Under the pieces are notes generated by a model. That model ran no database searches, was not told where the DNA came from, and saw only the letters and a list, made by a program, of their open reading frames with translations. From REEB85 sp018971455 (lineage in GTDB: Bacteria; Pseudomonadota; Alphaproteobacteria; Acetobacterales; Acetobacteraceae): a stretch of DNA of 64,000 bases. The number at the start of each line of letters is the position of its first letter. The first letter of the stretch is position 1. Shown one piece after another: positions 18,432 through 26,751 of the stretch. Location of the stretch: positions 50,513 to 114,512 of the forward strand of contig JAGWNT010000001.1 in NCBI GenBank assembly GCA_028871195.1, given 5' to 3'. Position numbers and translations under genes: made by a program.

Positions 18432-19190
18432 TCAGCCCCGCCCGGCAAACGGCATCAGCGTCGCCATCACCGTCATGAACATGACGTTCGCATCCGGCGG
18501 CAGTCCGGCCATGAACACGACGGCGCGGCCGACATTGTCCACCCCCATCGTCGGTTCCACCGCCATCGTCCCGTCCGCCTGCGGCACGCCGCGCGCCATG
18601 CGCGCCGTCATCGGGGTGGCCGCATTGCCGATATCCACCTGGCCGCAGGCAATGCCGAAGGCCCGCCCGTCGAGCGAGATGGTCTTGGTGAGCCCGGTGA
18701 TGGCGTGCTTGGTCGCGGTATAGGCGGCCGAGCCGGGGCGCGGCGTGTGCGCCGAGATCGAACCGTTGTTGATGATCCGCCCGCCCTGCGGGGTCTGCGC
18801 GCGCATCATGCGAAACGCCGCATTGGCGCACAGGAAGGCGCCATTGAGATTCACCGCCACCACGCCGGCCCATTGCTCCCAGGTCATGTCGCCGAAATTG
18901 GTGGTCGGCACATTGCCGCCGGCATTGTTGAACAGCACGTCGAGCCGGCCGAATTTCTCCTCGGTCCGGGCAAACAGTGCCGCCACCGAGGCCGGGTCCG
19001 TCACGTCGGTCGGCACCGCCAGCATGCGCGCGCCATCGCCGGCCGCCAGCCCGATCGTCTCCGCCAGCGCATCGCCCCGCCGGCCGGCCAGCACCACGCT
19101 GTAGCCCTCCGCCCCGAGCGCCAGCGCCGCCGCCCGTCCCACGCCGCTGCCCGCCCCGGTGACCAGCGCAATCCGTCCCTGTCCGCTCAT
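18432..19190 (-). CDS. Short-chain dehydrogenase/reductase
   Basis: NAD(P)-dependent oxidoreductase of 252 residues. It shows the cofactor motif TGAGSGVGRA, NNAGG, a Ser in NGSISAHTP, and the catalytic YTATK (Tyr and Lys four apart). After the active site comes IACGQVDIGNAATPMT, close to the SDR-type VNPG-I loop. Asp versus Arg after beta-2 (LAGRRGDAL) favours NADP (inference). GGGAGAGA precedes the ATG at 19190. It is convergent with rfbF and divergent from the class III aminotransferase. The substrate is unknown; the MFMTVMATLMPF tail is typical of a subgroup annotated only as SDR oxidoreductase. Confidence 0.88.
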   Translation of the reverse strand: MSGQGRIALVTGAGSGVGRAAALALGAEGYSVVLAGRRGDALAETIGLAAGDGARMLAVPTDVTDPASVAALFARTEEKFGRLDVLFNNAGGNVPTTNFGDMTWEQWAGVVAVNLNGAFLCANAAFRMMRAQTPQGGRIINNGSISAHTPRPGSAAYTATKHAITGLTKTISLDGRAFGIACGQVDIGNAATPMTARMARGVPQADGTMAVEPTMGVDNVGRAVVFMAGLPPDANVMFMTVMATLMPFAGRG

Positions 19191-19260
19191 CGTCTCTCTC
19201 CCATGGTTGACGGCCGCGGCGCGGCGCGCTGCGATGCGTTCATCCCGGAGAATGGCCGCC

Positions 19261-20565
19261 ATGACGATGCCCCGCAACAGCACCCTCGACGCCGCCCTTG
19301 ACGAGGCCCGGCGCGACTACACCGAGCGCAACCCCGCCAGCCTCGCCCAGCACGAGGCCGCCCGCGCCAGCCTGCCCGGCGGCAACACCCGCTCGGTGCT
19401 CTATTACGACCCGTTCCCGCTCGCCTTCGTGCGCGGCGAGGGGGCCACCCTGTGGGACGTGGACGGCCACGCCTATACCGATTTCCTCGGCGAGTTCACC
19501 GCCGGCATCGCCGGCCACTCGCACCCCGCCATCCGCGCCGCGGTCAGCCGCGCCATGGAGGGCGGCATTAGCCTGGGGGGGCACAACACCCTCGAATCCC
19601 GCTTTGCCGACGCCGTGCGCGCGCGCTTTCCCAGCATGCGGCTGCTGCGCTTCACCAATTCCGGCACGGAGGCGAACCTGCTGGCGCTGTCCACCGCCGT
19701 CGCCGCCACCAGCCGGCGCAAGGTGATGGCCTTTCGCCACGGCTATCACGGCGCGGTGTTCATGTTCTCGCCCGGGGCGAACATCAACGCGCCGTTCGAT
19801 TTCGTGATCGGCGCCTACAACGACGTCGAGGCGACCGCCGCCCTGCTCGCGGCCCACGGCGCCGATCTCGCCGCGGTGATCCTCGAGCCGATGCTCGGCG
19901 GTGGCGGCTGCATCCCGGCCCGGCCGGACTTCCTCGCCCTGCTCCGCGCCGAGACCGCGCGCCACGGCATCGTGCTGATCTTCGACGAGGTGATGACCTC
20001 CCGGCTCGCCCCGGGCGGGCTGCAATCCATCCTCGGTGTCACGCCCGACCTGACCACGCTGGGCAAATATGTCGGGGGCGGCATGTCCTTCGGCGCCTTC
20101 GGCGGCCGCCCCGACCTGATGGCGCGCTTCGATCCCAGCCAGCCCGGCGCGCTGCCCCACGCCGGCACCTTCAACAACAATGTGCTCACCATGTCCGCCG
20201 GCCTCGCGGCCCTCACGGAGGTCTACACGCCGCAGGCCGCCAGCGCCCTGAACGCCATGGGCGAGGATCTGCGCGCCCGCCTCAACGCGGTGGCCACCCG
20301 TCACGGCGTGGCCATGCAGTTCACCGGCATCGGCTCGATGCTCGCCGTGCACATGACGCGCGAGCCCTTGCATCGGCCCGAGGACGCCGCCAGATCGAAC
20401 AAGCAGGCGGCGGATCTGTTCTTCCTCGATCTGCAGAAGGCCGGCTTCTGGATCGCCCGGCGCGGTATGATGGCGCTCTCCCTGCCGCTGACCGCCGCCG
20501 ACGCCGACGGGCTGGTCGCCGCGGTGGAGGAGTTCGCCGTCTCGCGCGGCCGCCTGTTCGACTGA
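19261..20565 (+). CDS. Class III PLP aminotransferase (glutamate-1-semialdehyde aminomutase-like)
   Basis: PLP-dependent enzyme of 434 residues of the HemL-like branch of class III aminotransferases. It has LPGGNTRSVLYYDPFPL, the phosphate-binding NSGTEANL, the Asp that pairs with the PLP nitrogen in IFDEVMT, and the PLP-lysine region TLGKYVGGGMSFGAFGG. HemL itself makes 5-aminolevulinate by the C5 route, while alphaproteobacteria normally use ALA synthase. This is therefore probably a catabolic aminotransferase or racemase of amino acids, not heme synthesis. A GGAG centred ten bases upstream favours ATG at 19261 over 19252. The S9 peptidase starts 27 bases after its stop, so the two may form an operon. 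Confidence 0.85.
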   Translation: MTMPRNSTLDAALDEARRDYTERNPASLAQHEAARASLPGGNTRSVLYYDPFPLAFVRGEGATLWDVDGHAYTDFLGEFTAGIAGHSHPAIRAAVSRAMEGGISLGGHNTLESRFADAVRARFPSMRLLRFTNSGTEANLLALSTAVAATSRRKVMAFRHGYHGAVFMFSPGANINAPFDFVIGAYNDVEATAALLAAHGADLAAVILEPMLGGGGCIPARPDFLALLRAETARHGIVLIFDEVMTSRLAPGGLQSILGVTPDLTTLGKYVGGGMSFGAFGGRPDLMARFDPSQPGALPHAGTFNNNVLTMSAGLAALTEVYTPQAASALNAMGEDLRARLNAVATRHGVAMQFTGIGSMLAVHMTREPLHRPEDAARSNKQAADLFFLDLQKAGFWIARRGMMALSLPLTAADADGLVAAVEEFAVSRGRLFD

Positions 20566-20592
20566 CGCCGCGCCACCCCGGAGGAGGTCTCC

Positions 20593-22893
20593 ATGCTGCC
20601 CGCCGATCTGCAAGCCCGCGCCGCGCGCTTCCTGCCGCAGGCCGTCCGCGCCGGATTGTACAATCCGCAGCTCCGCCCGCACTGGATCGGCCAGACCGAC
20701 CGCTTCTGGTATCGCCACGAGGCGCCGGACGGCGTCACCTTCACCCTGGTCGATGCCGAGACCGGCGCCACCCGGCCCGCCTTCGACCATGCGCGCCTGG
20801 CCCGCGCCCTGGCCGCCCACGGCATCGCCGCCGAGCCGCACGCCCTGCCGCTGGAGGATCTGGACATCGCCGCCGATGCCAGCCTGGCCTTCCATATCGG
20901 CCCGCGCGGCTTCACCGATGCGGGCGACGTGCTGCGCGAAACCGCCCGCCCCCCCGACCGGCCCGGCGAGACCATTTCGCCCGATGGCCGGCTCGCCGCC
21001 TTTTGCAGGGGCAACGATCTGTGGCTCCGCGCCCGCGAGAACGGCCTCGAACGCCAGCTCACCTTCGACGGCGCCCCCCACCACGCCTACGGCAAATCGC
21101 CCGATATGAACCTCACCACCGTCTCGCTGGCGCGGCGCGGCATCACGCTGCCGGCGGTCGCGCTGTGGTCGCCGGACTCCCGCCGCCTGCTGACCTCGCA
21201 TCTCGACGAGCGCGCGCTGGCCGACTGGCCGCTGGTCCAGCACGTGCCGCAGGACGGCAGCGCCCGCCCGGTGCTGCACATGCTGAAGGTCGCCAATAGC
21301 GGCGACGCCAACCTGCCGATGGAACGCCTCGTCGTCATCGATGTGCAGAGCGGCGTCATCACCCCGGCCCGTGGTGCCCCCCTGCTCACCGGCGTGATGA
21401 CCTGCATCGAGCAGGGGGAGGCGTGGTGGAGCGCCGATGGCAGCCGCGTCTTCTTCCTCGACCGCGACCGTCTCAGCCGCCTGCTCAATCTCTCCGAGCT
21501 TGACGTGGCCACCGGCACCGTCCGCCACGTTCTCTCCGAGACCGCCGACACCTTCATCGACACCAACCTCTCGGTGGCCGGCCTGCCAAACATCCGCGTG
21601 CTCGAAGCCAGCGACGAGGTGATCTGGTTCTCCCAGCGCGATGGCTGGGCGCATCTCTATCTGCACGATCTGCAGACCGGCGCGCTCAAGGGGCGCATCA
21701 CCGGCGGGGAATGGATGGTGCGCGACATCGCCCATGTCGATGCCGCCAACCGCCAGGTCGAGTTTCTCGCCGCCGGCATCGATCCGGCGGCGAGCCCCTA
21801 TCACCGCGAGCTCTGCCGCATCAATTTCGACGGCAGCGGCCTCACCCGCCTGACGCAGGGCGGCGGCGAAACCCTGCTCGCCATGCCGGTGCGCCGCGCC
21901 GCGCGCGACCACATCCGCCCCGCGCCCGAAATCGGCGCCTGGCGCGCCCCCTCGGGGCGCTTTTTCGTGCATACGAACGCCGCCCTCGACCGGCTGCCCG
22001 TCTCCAGCCTGCGCCGCGCCGATGGCAGCCTGGTGCGCGTGCTGGCGCAGGCATCGCTGGCGCCCGGGCTGGCGCGCGACTGGCGCTGGCCGACGCCGTT
22101 CCGCGCCACCGCGGCCGACGGGCACACCAGCCTGTACGGCGCCTTCTGGCTGCCCACCGATTTCGACCCGGCGCGTTCCTACCCCGTCATCGACTACATC
22201 TACCCCGGGCCCCAGCGCGGCATCACGCCCGCCGCCTCCCTCAGCGACGATCCCGGTGAGCTCTTCCGCACCAGCATCCCGCAGGTCTTCGCCGAGCTGG
22301 GCTTCGTCGTCGTCAATATCGACGGCCGCGGCACCCCGCTGCGCGCCAAGATCTTCCACGATGCCAGCTACCGCCGGCTCGACGATCCCGGCACGCTCGG
22401 CGACCACATCGCCGTGCTGCGCGAACTCGCCCGCCGGCACGAATTCATCGACCTCGCCCGCGTTGGCATGATGGGCCATTCCGCCGGCGGCTACGCCACC
22501 GTCCGCGCCCTGCTCGACCATCCCGATTTCTTCCATGCCGGCGTCGCCAGCTCCGGCAATCACGACCAGCGCGGCTACAGCTTCGCCTGGAGCGAGAAAT
22601 TCCAGGGCCCTTTCATCCGCCATCCGGACGGCACCACCAGCTTCGACGCCGCCGCCAATCCGCCGCGCGCCGACCGCCTGAGCGGCCGCCTGCTGCTCGC
22701 CACCGGCGAGATGGACGACAACGTCCACCCCGCCCTCACGCTGCAACTGGCCGCCGCCCTGATCGCGGCGGACAAGGATTTCGACCTGCTGGTGCTGCCC
22801 AATGACGACCACACCACGGTCTGGAGCAACCCCTATTTCCTGCGCCGCGCCATGGCGTTCATGGCAACCCATCTTCGGGCAGGCTCCGGGTGA
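20593..22893 (+). CDS. Prolyl oligopeptidase family serine peptidase (S9B, dipeptidyl peptidase IV-like)
   Basis: Predicted serine exopeptidase of 766 residues. The first ~500 form a beta-propeller with DPP IV-like repeats such as AFCRGNDLWLR and VALWSPDSRRLLTSHLDER. The C-terminal alpha/beta hydrolase domain has the nucleophile motif GHSAGGYAT, the acid in LATGEMDDNVHP and the His in PNDDHTT. No signal peptide or membrane anchor is seen, so it appears cytoplasmic, unlike many DPP IV homologues. GGAGGAGG is just upstream of the ATG. The last 35 bases overlap the 3' end of the convergent EthD-like gene. Confidence 0.9.
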   Translation: MLPADLQARAARFLPQAVRAGLYNPQLRPHWIGQTDRFWYRHEAPDGVTFTLVDAETGATRPAFDHARLARALAAHGIAAEPHALPLEDLDIAADASLAFHIGPRGFTDAGDVLRETARPPDRPGETISPDGRLAAFCRGNDLWLRARENGLERQLTFDGAPHHAYGKSPDMNLTTVSLARRGITLPAVALWSPDSRRLLTSHLDERALADWPLVQHVPQDGSARPVLHMLKVANSGDANLPMERLVVIDVQSGVITPARGAPLLTGVMTCIEQGEAWWSADGSRVFFLDRDRLSRLLNLSELDVATGTVRHVLSETADTFIDTNLSVAGLPNIRVLEASDEVIWFSQRDGWAHLYLHDLQTGALKGRITGGEWMVRDIAHVDAANRQVEFLAAGIDPAASPYHRELCRINFDGSGLTRLTQGGGETLLAMPVRRAARDHIRPAPEIGAWRAPSGRFFVHTNAALDRLPVSSLRRADGSLVRVLAQASLAPGLARDWRWPTPFRATAADGHTSLYGAFWLPTDFDPARSYPVIDYIYPGPQRGITPAASLSDDPGELFRTSIPQVFAELGFVVVNIDGRGTPLRAKIFHDASYRRLDDPGTLGDHIAVLRELARRHEFIDLARVGMMGHSAGGYATVRALLDHPDFFHAGVASSGNHDQRGYSFAWSEKFQGPFIRHPDGTTSFDAAANPPRADRLSGRLLLATGEMDDNVHPALTLQLAAALIAADKDFDLLVLPNDDHTTVWSNPYFLRRAMAFMATHLRAGSG

Positions 22894-23515
22894 GCATCGG
22901 AAAATGGGTTGTCGGGCCGGTGAAACTCGGAAAATTCTGAAAATCCGCCCGCATTTCATGACGCACCGGTGAGTTCAGCGCCGCCGTCAAGGCATCGGCG
23001 CTGTCGAACACCACCTTGTTGCGCTGCATATGCGTCACGCGCGCGGCCGGCGGGCCGCCGCACCAATCGATGCGCGTGGCGATCTCGATGGCGCGGATGG
23101 CGGGAAACCGCGCCATGATCGGCGGGTGATGGGCGATGTAGTGGCTGAGCCACGCATCGAGATTCTCGGCCACCCCCTGATAGGCCACCAGATAGGTGCA
23201 ATGCGGCGCGCCCGACGCGGTGCGGAGCCGCGCATCGGGCACGGCGAAGGGGCGCACCAGCATTGCCTGCTGGCGCGCCAGGCCGGGCAGGGCGGCCAGC
23301 CGCCCACCGGGCGCGATGGCTGCTTCGAGGGCGGCGATCTCGTCGAAATAGAGTTGCAGCACCAGCGCGGGCGGCGCGCCATCGTCCAGGTACGGGTCAT
23401 GCGTGGCCGCCGGCGTGTGGATCAGCGCCCGCGCCATGCCGGCCACTCCGGCGAGGGCGGCGGCCAGCCCGGCCGGCGCCGCGGCGTCAAACTCGGCAAA
23501 CCAGCAGAACCCCAT
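22859..23515 (-). CDS. EthD-like dimeric alpha/beta-barrel protein
   Basis: Protein of 218 residues whose second half (AYQGVAENLDAWLSHYIAHH, then RFPAIRAIEIATRIDW and a SADALTAALNSPVRHEM helix with FQNFPSF) fits the EthD/ABM ferredoxin-like domain. Those domains occur in small helper or ring-cleavage enzymes and in polyketide or ether degradation. The N-terminal half may be a second, diverged copy of the fold (TPAATHDPYLDDGAPPALV, then FDEIAALEAAI). GGAGTGAGG precedes the ATG at 23515. It overlaps the peptidase gene tail to tail by 35 bases and is divergent from the methyltransferase gene. Function is unknown. Confidence 0.7.
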   Translation of the reverse strand: MGFCWFAEFDAAAPAGLAAALAGVAGMARALIHTPAATHDPYLDDGAPPALVLQLYFDEIAALEAAIAPGGRLAALPGLARQQAMLVRPFAVPDARLRTASGAPHCTYLVAYQGVAENLDAWLSHYIAHHPPIMARFPAIRAIEIATRIDWCGGPPAARVTHMQRNKVVFDSADALTAALNSPVRHEMRADFQNFPSFTGPTTHFPMLTRSLPEDGLP

Positions 23516-23659
23516 GCCTCACTCCATCGCCCGCGGCCCCGCATTCCACCACGCAAGGCGCGTGCCTGGCGAGCCCCCGGCGGGGCGGGCTGCAGGGGCG
23601 CGGAAAACTGGACAGGGGGGGCGCGGACGCGGAGAATGCAGGCCGGTCGGGCGAACGGG

Positions 23660-24616
23660 ATGGCGGCGATGATCGAGGCATTCCTGGAAGAGCGGAGCTG
23701 GCTGCTCGCCGATGGCGCGCTCGGCAGCAACCTGCGCGCCCGCGGGCTCGATGCCGAGACCGCGCCCGAGCTGTGGAACGAGACCCACCCGCGCGCCGTG
23801 CGGCGGCTGCACCAGGATTTCGTCGATGCCGGCGCGGACATCATCCTCACCAACTCCTTTGGCGCCAACGCGGCCCGGCTGCGCCGCCACGATGCCGAGG
23901 ATCGCGTCCACGCCATCAACGTCCTCGCCGCACGCCACGCCCGCGCGGTGAGCGACACCATCGAACGCCACATCCTCGTCGCCGGCTGCGTCGGCCCCAC
24001 CGGCGAGCAGATCGGCGCCGATTTCTCGGACGCCGATGCCATCACGATCTTCGGCGAGCAGATCGAGGGCCTCAAGGATGGCGGCATCGAGCTCATCTGG
24101 ATCGAGACGATGGGCTCGCTCGCCGAAATCCGCGCCGCCGCCACCGCCGCGGCCGCCGCCGAACTTCCCTATGTGGTGAGTGCTTATTTCGGCCCCGCCC
24201 TCACGCCCACGGCCCTTGCCGCGGCCAGCCCCGATTTCCCGGGCACGCTCGAGGCCCTCGGGGTGAATTGCGGCGCCGGGCCCGCGGATGTGCTCGTCTC
24301 GGTGCTGGCGCTCACCGAGGCGCTGCCCGAGGCCGTCATCGTCGCCAAGGCCAGTTGCGGCCTGCCGCACATCGCCGGCGAGCGGGCCACCTATCCCGCG
24401 ACCCCCGCGCTAATGGCCGAATATGCGTGCCTCGCGGTCGATGCCGGCGCCCGCATCATCGGCGGCTGCTGCGGCACCACAGCGACCCATCTGGCCGCGA
24501 TGCGCGCGGCCCTGCTCGCCCACACCCGCGGCCCCCGCCCGGGCGCCGCCGACATCGCCGCCCGCCTCGCCCCCTTCGCGGCCCCCGGCGCCGCCCTCGA
24601 ACTCGGAGACCGCTAG
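23660..24616 (+). CDS. Homocysteine S-methyltransferase family protein
   Basis: Zn-dependent methyltransferase of about 318 residues in the BHMT/MetH-N-terminal family. It begins with the LADGALGSNL motif, has ADIILTNSFGAN, and carries the Zn ligands as GVNCGAG and GGCCGTT. Relatives move a methyl group from betaine, S-methylmethionine or related donors to homocysteine. No corrinoid or folate domain is attached. It ends 21 bases before boxR, so the two may be co-transcribed, an unusual link for this family. ATG at 23660 is chosen; another ATG three codons on is possible. The long open frame upstream is GC-driven and lies antisense to the EthD-like gene. Confidence 0.85.
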   Translation: MAAMIEAFLEERSWLLADGALGSNLRARGLDAETAPELWNETHPRAVRRLHQDFVDAGADIILTNSFGANAARLRRHDAEDRVHAINVLAARHARAVSDTIERHILVAGCVGPTGEQIGADFSDADAITIFGEQIEGLKDGGIELIWIETMGSLAEIRAAATAAAAAELPYVVSAYFGPALTPTALAAASPDFPGTLEALGVNCGAGPADVLVSVLALTEALPEAVIVAKASCGLPHIAGERATYPATPALMAEYACLAVDAGARIIGGCCGTTATHLAAMRAALLAHTRGPRPGAADIAARLAPFAAPGAALELGDR

Positions 24617-24637
24617 GCCGCGACGCCGAGCCCGCCG

Positions 24638-25528
24638 ATGCGCCACCCCGAACCCCGCCCCGATCCCTTCGTCGAGGAACTCGCCGTCGCCGACGCCGCC
24701 CTGCTCGGCGAGATCGGCGAGCGCCTGCGCGTCGCCCGCGCCCGGCGGGGCATGACGCGCCGGGCGCTCAGCGAGCAATCCGGCGTCTCGGAGCGCTATC
24801 TGGCGCAGATGGAGGCCGGCCGTGGCAACGTCTCGGTGCTGGTGCTGCACGCCGTCGCCACGGCACTCGCCATCGCGCCGACCGACCTGCTGATCGACCA
24901 TCCGGCCCGCTCGGCCGACAGCGTGCTGCTCGAAGGGTTGATGGCCGGGCTTGACCGCGAGCGCCAGCGCGCCGCGCGGCTGCTCGTGCAGGCGCAATGC
25001 GCGGCACCCGACCGCGCCGCGCGCATCGCCCTCGTCGGCCTGCGCGGCGCCGGCAAATCCTCGCTCGGCCCGCGCCTGGCCGCCGCCCGCGGCGTGCCCT
25101 TCCATGAGCTCGACGGCGCGATCGCCCGCGAGGCCGGGCTCGACCTGCCCGCCGTCTTCGCCCGCCACGGCCATGCCGGCTTCCGCGAGCTGGAACGCGC
25201 GGCGCTGGCGCGGCTGGTGGCAGCCCCCGGCGGCGCCGTCATCGCCGCCGGCGGCAGCATCGTCGCCGACCCGGTCACCTTCGCCCTGCTGATCAGCCAT
25301 TGCCGCACCGTCTGGCTGCGCGCCTCGCCGGAGGAGCACATGCAGCGCGTCATCGACCAGGGCGACCTGCGGCCGATGCGCGACAACCGCCAGGCGATGG
25401 ACGATTTGCGCGCCATCCTGGCCAGCCGCGAGGCGCTCTACGCCATGGCCGATCTCGAGCTGGACACCTCGGCCAGGAGCGAGGCCGAAAGCTTCGCTGA
25501 ACTGCGCAGGCTGCTCGGCGATCAGTAG
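24638..25528 (+). CDS. boxR: BoxR: benzoyl-CoA-responsive regulator of the box pathway
   Basis: 296-residue regulator with two parts, as in BoxR/BzdR. About residues 20-85 form an XRE-type helix-turn-helix (RLRVARARRGMTRRALSEQS, then ERYLAQMEAG). After a linker, a shikimate-kinase-like domain begins at VGLRGAGKSSLGPRLA, a Walker A motif, followed by FHELDGAIAREAG. In studied bacteria BoxR represses box genes until benzoyl-CoA binds the kinase-like domain. The convergent boxA gene overlaps it by seven bases and the whole box locus lies downstream, which makes the assignment firm. The TGCA-N6-TGCA sites at 29927 and 32268 are the best candidates for its targets. Confidence 0.93.
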   Translation: MRHPEPRPDPFVEELAVADAALLGEIGERLRVARARRGMTRRALSEQSGVSERYLAQMEAGRGNVSVLVLHAVATALAIAPTDLLIDHPARSADSVLLEGLMAGLDRERQRAARLLVQAQCAAPDRAARIALVGLRGAGKSSLGPRLAAARGVPFHELDGAIAREAGLDLPAVFARHGHAGFRELERAALARLVAAPGGAVIAAGGSIVADPVTFALLISHCRTVWLRASPEEHMQRVIDQGDLRPMRDNRQAMDDLRAILASREALYAMADLELDTSARSEAESFAELRRLLGDQ

Positions 25529-26727
25529 GTTTCGGCGTGGTAGCGCCCGTCCTCCAGCATCCCGGCGCGCAATGCCGGCCAGTCGATGCCGTACTGCCGG
25601 CCGATATCGGCCATCGCCTGCTCCACGCCCTCCTCCAGCCCGCGCAGACCGCAGATGAAGACATGCGTGGTCGGCCGCCGCACCAGCTCCGCCAGATCGG
25701 CCGCCCGCTGGCGCATGCGGTCCTGCACATATTCGCGCGGCGTCCCCGGCCGGCGCGAATAGACCAGCTCCTGGTCGAGCACGGAGGTCGGCACTTTCTG
25801 CAACGGCCCGAAATAGGGCAGCTCCTGCGGCGTCCGCGCGCCGAAGAACAGATGCAGCCGCCCGCGCGAGGTGGTGCCGATGCGCCGCCGGCGTTCGGTA
25901 AAGCCGCGGAACGGTGCCGCCCCGGTGCCGGTGCAGATCATGATGATGTCGGCATCCGGGTCGTCGGGCATCAGGAACGTCGCCCCGAACGGCCCCACCA
26001 CGCCGACACTGGCGCCGAGCGGCAGGTCGCACAGATAGTTCGACGCGATGCCGGCGAAGATGCCGCCATCGGCGCGCGGCTCGCGCACGCGCTTGACGGT
26101 CAGCGAGATGTTGTTGGTGTTGGGTCGTTCGCCGTCGCGGGGCGAGGCGATGGAGTAGAGCCGCATGGCGTGCGGCCGGCCCTGCCCGTCATGCCCCGGC
26201 GGCAGGATGCCGATCGACTGGCCTTCCAGCACGGGAAAGGCCACCGCGCCGAAATCCAGGATGATGTGCCGCACGTCCGATGACGCATCGGCCGCCGTGA
26301 TGCGGAAATTGCCCGTCACCCTGGCCTTCGCCGGCGTCTCGCGATTGAACAGGTTGATGCGCGGCTTGGAGGCGGTGGCCGGCGCGCGCGCCCGCCCGCC
26401 GGCCCGCGCATGCGCCTCGGCGAGCAGTGCCGTCGCCTCGTCATCCAGCGCATCGGCCGGTTCCGCCGCCTCCGGCGCGCGGGGCGGCAATTCCTGCCAG
26501 GAAAACTGCTCGTCGAGCGAGTAGGGCGTGCGCACCAGGAACCAGTTGTCGATCGAGCCGGTCGGGCAGGGGGCCACGCAATCCATGCAGAAATTGCAGG
26601 TTCCCGCATCGACCACGTAGTTGTTGGCGTCATGCGTGATGGCGCCGACGGGGCAGGTCGCCTCGCAGGTGTTGCAGCGGATGCAGATCTCCGGATCGAT
26701 CAGATGCTGCTTCAGCACGGCGTTCAT
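25522..26727 (-). CDS. boxA: BoxA: reductase of the benzoyl-CoA 2,3-epoxidase system
   Basis: NADPH-dependent FAD/iron-sulfur reductase that delivers electrons to BoxB, 401 residues. The N-terminus holds two 4Fe-4S motifs (CIRCNTCEATCP and CNFCMDCVAPCP). The rest is a ferredoxin-NADP reductase fold with FAD motif RLYSIAS and NADPH motif CTGTGAAPFRGF, ending in a C-terminal aromatic EDGRYHAETY. Length and domain order match BoxA of Azoarcus-type clusters. It is the third gene after boxC and boxB, 24 bases from boxB, and is convergent with boxR. Confidence 0.95.
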   Translation of the reverse strand: MNAVLKQHLIDPEICIRCNTCEATCPVGAITHDANNYVVDAGTCNFCMDCVAPCPTGSIDNWFLVRTPYSLDEQFSWQELPPRAPEAAEPADALDDEATALLAEAHARAGGRARAPATASKPRINLFNRETPAKARVTGNFRITAADASSDVRHIILDFGAVAFPVLEGQSIGILPPGHDGQGRPHAMRLYSIASPRDGERPNTNNISLTVKRVREPRADGGIFAGIASNYLCDLPLGASVGVVGPFGATFLMPDDPDADIIMICTGTGAAPFRGFTERRRRIGTTSRGRLHLFFGARTPQELPYFGPLQKVPTSVLDQELVYSRRPGTPREYVQDRMRQRAADLAELVRRPTTHVFICGLRGLEEGVEQAMADIGRQYGIDWPALRAGMLEDGRYHAETY

Positions 26728-26751
26728 CGGCTTGCCCCGCTCCGCCCCGCC

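Noticed and set aside
19261..20565. HemL for tetrapyrrole synthesis
   Set aside because: Similar fold, but no hem genes are near and alphaproteobacteria usually use ALA synthase; kept as a general class III aminotransferase.
19240..22959. Minus-strand open frame of 1239 codons antisense to the aminotransferase and peptidase genes
   Set aside because: It has no family motif, the composition is Gly/Ala/Arg/His-rich as expected from antisense of GC-rich codons, and the plus strand carries two clear enzymes.
24638..25528. Shikimate kinase (aroK)
   Set aside because: The kinase-like domain is fused to an XRE helix-turn-helix and placed in a box locus, the BoxR architecture.
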